Shown here in pieces: positions 35,609-43,519 of a DNA stretch of 64,000 nt. Below the pieces are notes generated by a model. The model was not told the origin of the DNA. It searched no databases and worked only from the letters and a program-made list of their open reading frames with translations. The DNA lies in the NCBI GenBank assembly GCA_963785425.1, contig CAWAVG010000003.1, positions 372,001-436,000 of the forward strand, read 5' to 3'. The stretch comes from RYN-133 sp963785425 (GTDB lineage: Bacteria > Actinomycetota > Actinomycetes > Mycobacteriales > Jatrophihabitantaceae). A program made the translations under genes and the position numbers. The stretch's first letter is position 1, and each line of letters starts with the position of its first letter.

Positions 35609-37258
35609 TCAGTTCGTCTGGTGGACGACGCGCCCTCGAATCCAGGTCTGGCGGACCTGGGCCGTGCAGATGTCCGCTCCGTCGATGTGCGACAGGTCGG
35701 CGTCGACGACGGCGAAGTCGGCGTCGTACCCCGGCGCGACGGTGCCGGCATGGTCACCTGCTCCGTTCACAGCCGCGCTGCCCGACGTGTAGCCGGCCAG
35801 CGCGGACGTGAGGCTGATCGCCTGCTCGGCCAGGAAGGGGTCCTTGCCCGACCCGCCCGCCGACACCGGCAGGCTGCGATTGACCGCGACGTGGATGGCG
35901 AGGAACGGATTGGGGCTGGTGACCGGCCAGTCGCTGCCCGCGCACATCGCGGCGCCGGCGGCCTGCAGGGCACGGAACGGGTACTGCCAGGTCGTGCGGC
36001 GCTCCCCGAGATACGGAATCGTCAGGTCGTCCATCTGCGAGTCGTGCTGGGCCCACAGCGACTGGATGTTGGCCGTCGCGCGCAGCGCCGCGAAGCGGGC
36101 GAGGTCGTCGGGGTGCACCACCTGCAGATGCGCGAGGTGGTGGAGCAGCGTGCTGTCCGGATGGGCGGCGCGCGCCGCCTCGATCGCGTCGAGCGCGTTG
36201 CGTACGGCGCGGTCGCCCAGTGCGTGGAAGTGCACCTGGAAACCCTCGCGATCCAGCGCCGTGACGAACTCGGGCAGCCGTTGCGGATCGATGAAGTCCA
36301 GACCGTGCACCTCGCTCGCGCAGCCGTCGGAATCCAGGTACGGATCGAGCATTGCGGCCGTGTGGTTCTCGGCAACACCGTCGAGCATCATCTTCACGGT
36401 CGTCGCGGCGAATCGGTCACCCTCGGCTGCAATGTCGCGGCGGTGCAGCAGGTGCTCGAGCTGGTCCAGTTCGCGGTTCCGGTCCCACCACAGCGCGCCG
36501 ACGACCCGGGCCCGCAAGTCGCCGTTCCCGGCGGCCCGGCGGTACACCGGGAGCGGGTCCGCGCCGTCCTGGTAGTCGCCGATGATGGCGTCCTGCCAGC
36601 CGGTGACGCCGAACGCGAAGAGATGCTCCTGTGCGGTGAGCAGCGCCGAGTACCAGTCGTCCGGCGTCAGCGCCGGGAGCAGCCGGCCGACCAGCGCGGC
36701 GGCGCCTTCCTGCAGCATCCCGACGGCGGTGCCGTCGGCGGCGCGCTCGATCCGGCCGTCCGACGGGTCCGGCGTGCCCGCGTCGATGCCCGCGAGTTCC
36801 AGCGCCTTGGTGTTGACCCATGCACCGTGCCCGTCGCGGTTGGGCAGGAACACGGGGCGGTCGGGCACGACGGCGTCCAGCGCCTCGCGGGACGGGACGC
36901 CGCCGGGGAAGGACTCCATCGCCCATCCGCCGCCGGTGATCCACTCCTCATCGGGATGGTTGCGCGCGTACGACGAGATCAGTTCGAGGTATCCCTCGGC
37001 GGAATCCGCCTCGCGCAGGTCGCAGTGCTGCAGCTGGTTGCCGGCGAAGACGGGATGCGCGTGCGCGTCGATGAAGCCGGGCGCGAGCGTGCCGCCCTGC
37101 AGATCGACCGTCTCGGCGCCGTCGAGGGATTCCTCGGCGCCGACGCTCGCGATGCGTCCCGCCGAGACCCGGACCGCCGTACCGGGCGGCAGGAAGTCGA
37201 CACCGTCGAAAACGGAGCCGTTGTGGAAGACCACATCGGAGTCGCCATGACCAGACAT
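35609..37258 (-). CDS. metal-dependent amidohydrolase (YtcJ/AepA-like)
   Basis: 549 residues of the amidohydrolase superfamily. Metal ligands: HAHPVF in the N-terminal GFIDAHAHP, then TVKMMLDGVAENHTA in the middle, HFHALGDRAVRNALD, HHLAHLQ, and Asp in AMCAGSDWPV. The final APGYDADFAVVDAD closes the second beta domain. ATG at 37258 (MSGHGDSD) has GGGAG six bases upstream; the longer frame to 37315 is not needed. First gene of the operon, divergent from the TetR gene. It hydrolyses C-N bonds in an unknown substrate, perhaps the first or last intracellular step after uptake. Confidence 0.9.
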   Translation of the reverse strand: MSGHGDSDVVFHNGSVFDGVDFLPPGTAVRVSAGRIASVGAEESLDGAETVDLQGGTLAPGFIDAHAHPVFAGNQLQHCDLREADSAEGYLELISSYARNHPDEEWITGGGWAMESFPGGVPSREALDAVVPDRPVFLPNRDGHGAWVNTKALELAGIDAGTPDPSDGRIERAADGTAVGMLQEGAAALVGRLLPALTPDDWYSALLTAQEHLFAFGVTGWQDAIIGDYQDGADPLPVYRRAAGNGDLRARVVGALWWDRNRELDQLEHLLHRRDIAAEGDRFAATTVKMMLDGVAENHTAAMLDPYLDSDGCASEVHGLDFIDPQRLPEFVTALDREGFQVHFHALGDRAVRNALDAIEAARAAHPDSTLLHHLAHLQVVHPDDLARFAALRATANIQSLWAQHDSQMDDLTIPYLGERRTTWQYPFRALQAAGAAMCAGSDWPVTSPNPFLAIHVAVNRSLPVSAGGSGKDPFLAEQAISLTSALAGYTSGSAAVNGAGDHAGTVAPGYDADFAVVDADLSHIDGADICTAQVRQTWIRGRVVHQTN

Positions 37259-37309
37259 GGGCGCTCCCGTCTGTCGAGTCTGGCTAACCAACCACGGTTC
37301 GCAAGCGTG

Positions 37310-37315
37310 TGTCAA
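37310..37315 (-). promoter_or_regulatory. possible -35 element of the amide operon
   Basis: TTGACA on the minus strand, within the 99-base divergent region between the amidohydrolase and the TetR gene. No convincing -10 hexamer could be fixed (TAGCCA lies about 22 bases downstream). A TetR operator is expected here, but no perfect palindrome longer than eight bases was seen. Confidence 0.4.
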
Positions 37316-37357
37316 CGCATCTGACTATGGTGTGTCCGGAGCGCAACGGAGCGAGTG

Positions 37358-38071
37358 ATGGCCAGTGATCTTCGAGCCCGTAACAGTCGTGCGGGACGGC
37401 TTCCGCGCGGCAGTCTGACGCCGGAGCAGATCGTCGACGAGAGCCTGCGCCTGCTCGACGAGGGCGGCGTTGCGGGCCTGAGCCTGCCCAAGCTCGGCCG
37501 GGCTCTAGGGGCGAACCCGACCGCGGTGTACCGCCACTTCCCCAGCAAGGACGACCTCGTCCTGGCGATCGCCGACCGGCTCATCGAGGAGGCGATGACG
37601 GGTCTCGACCCGAGCGAGTGCTGGGTCGACACGCTGGTCGACCTCGCGCACCGTATCCGCCGCACGTATCACGGGCACGCCGCGGCGGCGACGCTGTCCG
37701 CAGCGCGGACCACCCGCCGTCCCGCCGAGATGCGAGCCGTCGACGTGATCGTCGGCGCGGTGCTGCAAGCCGGGTTCAAGGGCGCCGCCGCCGCGGTCGT
37801 CTACCGCGCGTACGCGGACTTCGTCCTGTCGTTCACCGGTGGTGAGGCGTCGTTCCTGTCACTCGAAACCGTCGCGCAGCACGCGGATCGGATGGCGTGG
37901 GCGGGGGCCTACTTGACCGCGCCACGGGCAACACACCCCAACATCTGGCGCATCCGCAATGCCCTGCCGAACGTGGCGGACGACGAGATCTTCACGACGA
38001 TCCTGGACATCGTGATGGGCGGCCTCATCCGCCGGGCGCCACGGCCGTGCGGCTGCGAGCGTCACCGCTGA
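37358..38071 (+). CDS. TetR family transcriptional regulator
   Basis: 237 residues. The N-terminal HTH is ESLRLLDEGGVAGLSLPKLGRALGANPTAVYRHFPSKDDLV (about residues 28-70), a textbook TetR pattern. The C-terminal ligand domain is helical (AAAAVVYRAYADFVLSFTGG). ATG at 37358 has GGAG six bases upstream. Divergent from the amide operon, so it is the likely local repressor. Its 3' end overlaps an aminotransferase remnant on the other strand, and its last residues (CGCERHR) may have been altered by that junction. Confidence 0.92.
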   Translation: MASDLRARNSRAGRLPRGSLTPEQIVDESLRLLDEGGVAGLSLPKLGRALGANPTAVYRHFPSKDDLVLAIADRLIEEAMTGLDPSECWVDTLVDLAHRIRRTYHGHAAAATLSAARTTRRPAEMRAVDVIVGAVLQAGFKGAAAAVVYRAYADFVLSFTGGEASFLSLETVAQHADRMAWAGAYLTAPRATHPNIWRIRNALPNVADDEIFTTILDIVMGGLIRRAPRPCGCERHR

Positions 38072-38250
38072 CCCGGGACCGGGCGCACAGCGCGCCGGAC
38101 GCGGTCGCCGATCTGGTCGAGCACCTCGGTCGACGTCGCGAAGTTCAGGCGCAGCCAGTCGGGCGTGGACTTCTCCCGCCGAGCCGGCATGGCGACCGAC
38201 ACGCGCGTCGGTCGCAGTTCGAGCAAGAATGACCGGGCTTGGGTGGCCAA
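38062..38250 (-). pseudogene. C-terminal remnant of a PatB/MalY-type aminotransferase
   Basis: The open stretch reads LRPTRVSVAMPARREKSTPDW followed by LRLNFATSTEVLDQIGDRV. The WLRLNFATSxEVLD end is characteristic of fold-I C-S lyase/aminotransferases (MalY/PatB). The rest of that enzyme is absent: upstream the sequence has no matching frame. It marks a deletion or rearrangement boundary between the TetR operon and the second ANTAR cluster. Identification rests on this short end only. Confidence 0.6.
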
Positions 38251-38469
38251 GCAGGGCTTCGACTCTGATGGCCGGACGTGAGCGCGTCGTCACGTCGTCG
38301 GTGACGACCAGTCCAAGAGGGGATCGACACGGTTCTCCCTGACAAGCTCAAGGCCAGGCTGCACCGGGTGATGGCCAAACCGCACCAGCCGCAGAGCAGG
38401 GACACCTTGGCGAGGCGAGTAACGTTAGCGGCGGCCTGACACCGGCTTCCCCTCTACGAGGGAACTGAC

Positions 38470-38664
38470 ATGGCTGTGACGATGAGCGTGACCGTGACGT
38501 GTCCGGAGTGCGGTACCCCGGGGACCGTCAGCTTGACGGCGCTCGGAGACGACGGCACCCGGCAACTGTTCGAGTTCGCCTGTCCGAACGGGCACGAGTT
38601 CGACATGGCGCACGCCATGGATCTATGGGTCGCTGCTCACCAGACAGTTGGGGCGTCGGAGTAA
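38470..38664 (+). CDS. small zinc-ribbon-like protein (64 aa)
   Basis: MSVTVTCPECGTPGTVSLTAL is followed by FEFACPNGHEFDMAHAMDLW: a CPxCG pair and a CxxGH pair, a possible treble ligand set Cys3His for one zinc. ATG at 38470 with GAGGGA about seven bases upstream. It stands alone between the TetR locus and the ANTAR cluster. It looks cytoplasmic. Small ribbons like this often bind nucleic acid or proteins; nothing more can be said. Confidence 0.65.
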   Translation: MAVTMSVTVTCPECGTPGTVSLTALGDDGTRQLFEFACPNGHEFDMAHAMDLWVAAHQTVGASE

Positions 38665-38911
38665 CCACACGAGCGGTGCTGCCGGTCAAGTCGGCTGACG
38701 GGGACCAGCTCACCGCCGAACGGCACACGTTCGAACCGCTTTCACCCCAGATACGGCCCCCGCGGGTCAACGTGATGGCGTTGCGGTCGCCGACGCGAAC
38801 GCGCATAGTGGACCTTGGATCGCAAGGCTCTTCGAGCTCGAAAGCCCATTTGCGCCGTCTTGCCGATTGCAGCCCAACGTCGCCCCGATTCGGGGTTCGA
38901 GGACGGTCGCC

Positions 38912-39634
38912 GTGGCAGGCGTTAATAGCAGCGAAGCAGATGCAACGCAGTCATTGCGGGTCCTCGCCGAAGAAGTGATCCTCGATCTGCCAGCGGTGGA
39001 GCAGGCGCTCGACGACGCTGTCCGAACCGCCGCCGAAGGGATCGGGCTCAGCTGTGGCATCACCTACATAGCGCACTACGGCGTCATCACCGTGGCGAGC
39101 AGCGATTCGCTCGCCAACGCCGTCGAGATCCAGTACGGCGCCGGTGAGGGGCCATGCCTCGAGGCCCTACACACTGGCGGGGTCGTGCGCTCCGATGACC
39201 TTGCCACCGACTCGCGCTGGGGCGGCTACCGCGACCTCGCGCTGCAAGCCGGCGTGCGCTCGTCGCTCTCCTTCCCCTTGGTCGTCGAGGGTCGCCCGGT
39301 CGGTGCGCTCAACGTCTATTCGACCGCGGCCGGCCCCTTCCCGGCGGATCAGGAAGCGGCTGCGCTCCTGGCCACCGGTCAGGTCGCCGGCGTCCTACAG
39401 ACCGTACGGCTGCTCGCAGCCGATCTGCTTCGCGACCCCGTAGCAGTTGGCCGGTTCAGGGCACGCCATCAACTCGACATCGCGACGGGGATGCTGATGA
39501 TGCAGCACCACTGCAGCGACGGCGACGCGAGGGCCATGCTCGCCGAACAGGCCGTCGCGCGAGGCATCGCCGTGCAAGAGCTGGTGGCCGACATGATCGC
39601 TTCGGTCGGCCGCGAGCCCGAAGCCCCGTCGTGA
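38912..39634 (+). CDS. GAF-ANTAR domain protein
   Basis: 240 residues from GTG at 38912, chosen because GAGGACGG lies just upstream. The GAF core has IQYGAGEGPCLEALHTGGVVRSDDL near 70-95 and RSSLSFPLVVEGRPVGALNVYS. The ANTAR region (about 180-235) reads RHQLDIATGMLMMQHHCSDGDARAMLAEQAVARGIAVQELVADMI and departs from the consensus, lacking the usual IDQA start. First of four GAF-ANTAR genes in 3.4 kb. RNA-binding antitermination is inferred from the family. Confidence 0.85.
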   Translation: MAGVNSSEADATQSLRVLAEEVILDLPAVEQALDDAVRTAAEGIGLSCGITYIAHYGVITVASSDSLANAVEIQYGAGEGPCLEALHTGGVVRSDDLATDSRWGGYRDLALQAGVRSSLSFPLVVEGRPVGALNVYSTAAGPFPADQEAAALLATGQVAGVLQTVRLLAADLLRDPVAVGRFRARHQLDIATGMLMMQHHCSDGDARAMLAEQAVARGIAVQELVADMIASVGREPEAPS

Positions 39635-39811
39635 CTACTACGCGTCAGTCGGTTCGGTGCCTGATCGGCACCGGAGACCCGCTCACGATGGTTGACACCA
39701 AATCAGGCATGATCCAAGCATCGCTGGATATCTCGCGCGTATTGACGATCAAGACATACGCCGTCCTCGGTGCCCCACAAGCGGGCGATTGCCACCCGAG
39801 GAGGCAGGCCA

Positions 39812-40561
39812 ATGTCCATGGACATCCCACGCCCCTCCAGTGAAGACCACGACGACTCGGACGATTTCGGCCAGTTCACCGACCTGCTGCTGTCGACCGA
39901 CAGCCTCGACGCGTTTCTGACCGACCTCGTCGCCTACGCCCAAACGCAGACCGAACACAGCTGCAGCATCACCGTCCGCTCGGGTCACCGCAGTCCGTTC
40001 ACCGTCGTGGCGACCGATGAGCTCACCAAGCGTCTTGACGAGCAGCAGTACGCCGGGGGCCAGGGGCCCTGCCTCGAGGCGCTCAGCACCGGAGTCCCGG
40101 TACTGGTCACCGACATGGCCAGCGAAACGCGCTGGCCGCCCTATACCGGCCGGGCCGCCGAACTCGGTGCGCGCTCCTCCATGTCCTACCCCCTGATCAG
40201 CGGCGAGCAGGTGATCGGTGCGCTCAACATGTATGCGCTGAAACCACTGACTCCCGATGTGGCCTTGCAGGCCCGTGCCGCGCAACTGGCCGACCGCGCC
40301 GCCGGCGCGCTGGCCGTCGGGCTGCGCATCGCCGAAGAACAGTCCGAGAACGTCAACCTGCGGCGCGCCCTGACGTCGCGAAGTGTCATCGACCAAGCCA
40401 TCGGCATCCTGGTCGCGCAGCAGCATTGCAGCGTCCAACACGCGTTCGCGCTGCTCCGGCGGACCTCCCAGAGCCGAAACATCAAGCTCCGCGACGTCGC
40501 AGCTCAGATCGTAGCTAGCGCCCAACGCCGCGACCCGGGCAAGCCAGGCGGACGTTACTGA
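39812..40561 (+). CDS. GAF-ANTAR domain protein
   Basis: 249 residues from ATG at 39812 with GAGGAGG seven bases upstream. The GAF core has QQYAGGQGPCLEALSTGVPVLVTDM and RSSMSYPLISGEQVIGALNMYA. The ANTAR domain (about 190-245) is canonical: SRSVIDQAIGILVAQQHCS, then AFALLRRTSQSRNIKLRDVAAQIV. Of the set this has the best preserved ANTAR signature. The 177-base upstream region holds a 7-bp hairpin (39655-39673) and TTGACA at 39692-39697. Confidence 0.9.
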   Translation: MSMDIPRPSSEDHDDSDDFGQFTDLLLSTDSLDAFLTDLVAYAQTQTEHSCSITVRSGHRSPFTVVATDELTKRLDEQQYAGGQGPCLEALSTGVPVLVTDMASETRWPPYTGRAAELGARSSMSYPLISGEQVIGALNMYALKPLTPDVALQARAAQLADRAAGALAVGLRIAEEQSENVNLRRALTSRSVIDQAIGILVAQQHCSVQHAFALLRRTSQSRNIKLRDVAAQIVASAQRRDPGKPGGRY

Positions 40562-41310
40562 ATGCTCGCGCGCGGGCTTGTCTCTGACGAAAGCTCGCCC
40601 CGCGTCGATGCGCCGCGACCGCGCCCGTCATCGAGATCGGGCAGCGTGCCGGTCCGGGTGACGTCGGCAGCGATGTCACGCAGCTTGCGATGGAGTGTTT
40701 GGCTGGCCAGTCGTAGCAGACGGAACGCTTCCTCTTCGGTGATCTTGTGATAGGCCATCAGCACGCCGATCGCCATCCCGATCCGCCGATTGCTTCCAAG
40801 CGCAATCTCCAGGTTATGGCTGCGTGCGGCCGATTCCCCCACCGCCAGTAGTCCTGCAGCGTGCGCGGCCAGGATCGAGGCCGCGGCGATCGCCGTGTCG
40901 TCGAAGGCATCCGGCTGGTCGGCGTAGAAGTTCATCGCGGCCGAATCGCGACCTGGCAGCCGGATCGCCAACACACTGCGTAGCGCAGTCTCGGACCGGG
41001 CGCGGGCCACGAAGTTCGGCCACCGGCGCTCCTTGTCAAGATCAGCGCAGAGCACGCTTGCGCCCACCTCGGCTGACTGTAGGCAGGGCCCCTCCCCCAG
41101 GTCGTACTGCAGCTGATCAAGCCGCGCGGCGATCGCATCCGATGCGCCGAACGACCGGCCCCTGCCCGCGTGCACGTCGCTCACGCTGGCCCAGTTGCAA
41201 CCGGGCACGTGGGTTACCGCGAGGTGCCCGATCAGGCGCCACTGGCCCGTCTCGGTGCCGGCGCTGCGGATATCGGCCGCCGCTTCGGCGAACTGGGTGG
41301 CCAGGCGCAA
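40555..41310 (-). CDS. GAF-ANTAR domain protein
   Basis: 251 residues. The start must be a TTG (41310) or CTG a little later, because a stop lies just upstream and no ATG or GTG is in frame. The GAF core shows LQYDLGEGPCLQSAEVGASVLCADL and RSVLAIRLPGRDSAAMNFYADQ. The ANTAR domain (about 165-220) has NRRIGMAIGVLMAYHKITEEEAFRLLRLASQTLHRKLRDIAADV. It overlaps the convergent gene at 39812 by seven bases. Antiterminator by family. Confidence 0.85.
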   Translation of the reverse strand: MRLATQFAEAAADIRSAGTETGQWRLIGHLAVTHVPGCNWASVSDVHAGRGRSFGASDAIAARLDQLQYDLGEGPCLQSAEVGASVLCADLDKERRWPNFVARARSETALRSVLAIRLPGRDSAAMNFYADQPDAFDDTAIAAASILAAHAAGLLAVGESAARSHNLEIALGSNRRIGMAIGVLMAYHKITEEEAFRLLRLASQTLHRKLRDIAADVTRTGTLPDLDDGRGRGASTRGELSSETSPRASIQ

Positions 41311-41400
41311 CCATCTCGTCGGTATCCACGACTATCCCTTATGCACAGGAGAAGCCGAGCACCTGGGCCGAACTCGGTTCCGCCAGAATACCCTTGGACC

Positions 41401-41655
41401 TCACCCGAACGGCGCTTGATGCCAATACCCGACCGGATGGTTCAACCCGCGATCGATGAACCATTCGTTGATCGCCTGCGCGATCAGATCGTGCTCGTAG
41501 ACGTCCGGGGCGAGCAGGCCAAGGACGTAGGCTTCCAGCTCGAGCGGGCCTGCCGTACCGCTCACCCCGACGTAGCGCAACCACAGCTCGGGATAGTCCA
41601 TCTCGCTGGCCAGCATCCCGTCGTACAAGCTCAGTTCGTCCGGTCCGGGTGTCAC
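41401..41655 (-). CDS. small hypothetical protein (84 aa) coupled to a GAF-ANTAR gene
   Basis: Starts GTG at 41655, overlapping the stop of the GAF-ANTAR gene at 41652 by four bases, so it is translated with it. Sequence landmarks: MLASEMDYPELWLRYVGVSG, ELEAYVLGLLAPDVYEHDL and AINEWFIDRGLNHPVGY. It seems soluble and helical, rich in aromatic and acidic residues. No family is recognised. The coupling suggests a partner or modulator of the ANTAR protein. Confidence 0.65.
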   Translation of the reverse strand: MTPGPDELSLYDGMLASEMDYPELWLRYVGVSGTAGPLELEAYVLGLLAPDVYEHDLIAQAINEWFIDRGLNHPVGYWHQAPFG

Positions 41656-42341
41656 CGCGGGTCGGCCGGCTCGTGCAAGATCTCGTCTGCGATCGTTCGG
41701 AGGCCGACCTGCCGCTCTCTGGAGCGTGCGGTCAATATCGCGAATGCGGCCGATCGGTCGACATCGCTCCCGTGCATCACGCGCTCAAGGGCTGTCCGCA
41801 CCCGGCCGCCCCGCTCCCGGGCATCGACAAGGCTCTGCCCCGCGCTTGACGAACCCTGCTGATCGCTTGCCACCAGCGCGATCATTTTCGACAGCAGGGC
41901 TGCGGTGCTCCGGGCACGCTCGGTGGCGAACGCCGACTCGGCCGACGAATACAGATTCAACGCCGTGGGCAGGTCGCGGCCGGGAACCGGCACCGAGAGC
42001 GAGCTGCGCACCGCATGACGCAGCGCTGTCTCGACAAAATTCGGGAATCGGGGTTCTGCGGCCACGGCATCGATCTGCTGGGGCCGCCCTTCCCGCGCTG
42101 CCAGCACGCACGGGCCCGCCGACTCGGCATACTGAGCCAGGTCGAGTTCCAGTGCCAGGTCTGTCGACGCCGCGGGAGTTCGACAGGCGGTGCCCACCAC
42201 TTCGGTGAGGCTGCATCCGACCATGCCCGCCGCAACGTCGTGGCCAAGGGCAAGTGCCCGGCCGACCAGGACGTCGCCACTGCCGGAGGCGGGACGGTCG
42301 CGGAGCGCAGCGAACATTTCACCCCAACCCTGCGCACTCAC
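41652..42341 (-). CDS. GAF-ANTAR domain protein
   Basis: 229 residues from GTG at 42341, with GGAGGA six bases upstream; the long frame to 42641 is not needed. The GAF core has AQYAESAGPCVLAAREGRPQQID and RSSLSVPVPGRDLPTALNLYSS. The last 60 residues are ANTAR-like but weak: VRTALERVMHGSDVDRSAAFAILTARSRERQVGLRTIADEIL. First gene of a two-gene unit with the 84-residue protein. Antitermination role inferred from the family. Confidence 0.82.
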   Translation of the reverse strand: MSAQGWGEMFAALRDRPASGSGDVLVGRALALGHDVAAGMVGCSLTEVVGTACRTPAASTDLALELDLAQYAESAGPCVLAAREGRPQQIDAVAAEPRFPNFVETALRHAVRSSLSVPVPGRDLPTALNLYSSAESAFATERARSTAALLSKMIALVASDQQGSSSAGQSLVDARERGGRVRTALERVMHGSDVDRSAAFAILTARSRERQVGLRTIADEILHEPADPR

Positions 42342-43126
42342 GCACTCTCCTCCGACTCGCGCGTCTTCGTTGCTCGAGGACAAGAATAGTAAACGGCGAA
42401 GTGCGGGTGGGCACGTCACGGTTGAACAGAACCTGCCTGAGGTACGCGTGGTGGTCCGCCCCGCCGGGAACGGACCACTTGTCGTTCGCCGTGCGCGACC
42501 TCCGCGCCTCACTCTCGGATGTCGGCCGGGCCGCGATGCAGGGGAAGACCCGCGGCCGAACGGCAAGCGCTGACCGACGCCACACCGACCAACCCATGCG
42601 GATGTTCCATGAGCTGTCCGCACGCCTGCCTGACATCGCAATCGTCACCGCCGATTCCGGCAGCGCCGCGAGTTGGTACGCGCGGCATCTGCACTTCCGC
42701 GGCGACGTGCGCGGATCACTGTCCGTCACGCTGGCAACAACCCGCTGTCCCGTACGCGATCGGCGCCAAATGGGCGGATCCCGACCGGCCCGCGATCGCC
42801 TTCGCCGGCCTCCCAAGACATTCCGATCCAGGACGTCGTGGCCCGCATGATCGCCTCGGGAGGCTCGGAGTCAGGTTCGTCGCCGTGACACCAGCCCACA
42901 CACTGCTCGCTTCGACGGCGCATCGCGACAGCCGGTAGGCGTCCGGGACCTGAGCCGATTCGCGGGCAAGGGCCCTCGGCGTCCCCTTGCTGCGACTTCG
43001 GTGTCATCCGGGCGCATGGACGATCCGCTGTTCGGTCGTGACGTTCCATCCGAGCAACAAATGCCCAACGAGAGCAGTGACCAAGGAAGCCCGGGAGAAC
43101 GAAGGCCCCGAATCCGCTGCCTTCAA
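42342..43126. other. gene-poor stretch with decayed sequence
   Basis: 785 bases with no intact gene. The segment 42556-42888 holds fragments of a TPP enzyme and of an ANTAR-like tail (listed separately). The rest (42342-42555 and 42889-43126) has no frame with consistent codon bias on either strand. It separates the accessory ANTAR cluster from the tRNA/core region and looks like a recombination scar. Confidence 0.6.
42556..42888 (+). pseudogene. composite remnant: TPP-dependent enzyme fragment joined to an ANTAR-like tail
   Basis: Three frames carry consecutive pieces. ERQALTDATPTNP shifts to MRMFHELSARLPDIAIVTADSGSAASWYARHL and FRGDVRGSLSVTLA (42597-42738), which matches the TPP-binding region of pyruvate-oxidase-like enzymes. 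A further shift, with a small deletion, gives PAVPYAIGAKWADPDRPAIA (to about 42808). The stretch then changes to ASQDIPIQDVVARMIASGG, ending at the TGA at 42886, which resembles the end of an ANTAR domain. So a dead oxidase fragment appears fused to a dead ANTAR end. Assignment is by motif memory. Confidence 0.6.
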
Positions 43127-43201
<75 letters not shown>

Positions 43202-43245
43202 TTATGCACCGCGGGTGCGGTGGTTTGTCGTGCTGCTAACCAGCG

Positions 43246-43317
43246 AGGCGGCGGCGGGAATCGAACCCGCGTACAGGGCTTTGCAGGCCCTTGCCTAAGC
43301 CACTCGGCCACGCCGCC
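43246..43317 (-). tRNA. tRNA-Cys (GCA)
   Basis: On the minus strand the acceptor stem GGCGGCG pairs with CGCCGCC. The anticodon loop CTGCAAA gives anticodon GCA, and the T arm is GCGGG-TTCGATT-CCCGC. Discriminator U; the CCA is not encoded (CGC follows). 72 nucleotides. Middle member of the Gly-Cys-Val cluster that is common near coaE in actinobacteria. Confidence 0.95.
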
Positions 43318-43371
43318 GTGTGGGTCGGCTTGCCCCGGATTTCGCCGAGATATCGCCGAGGCGGTGCCTCG

Positions 43372-43444
43372 AGCGGACGACGGGATTCGAACCCGCGACC
43401 CTCACCTTGGCAAGGTGATGCGCTACCAGCTGCGCTACGTCCGC
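43372..43444 (-). tRNA. tRNA-Gly (GCC)
   Basis: On the minus strand the acceptor stem GCGGACG pairs with CGTCCGC. The anticodon arm CACCT-TGCCAAG-GTG region gives anticodon GCC, and the T arm is GCGGG-TTCGAAT-CCCGT. CCA not encoded. 73 nucleotides. First tRNA after coaE on this strand. Confidence 0.95.
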
Positions 43445-43519
43445 AGTCCGCGGGGCGCTTTCACGCCGCCACGTACGGGCGCTGACTCTATCTGATCCGG
43501 ATGTGGCGATCCAAACCGC

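Noticed and set aside
38145..38405. 86-residue minus-strand ORF near the TetR gene
   Set aside because: It overlaps the aminotransferase remnant in another frame and has no coding bias.
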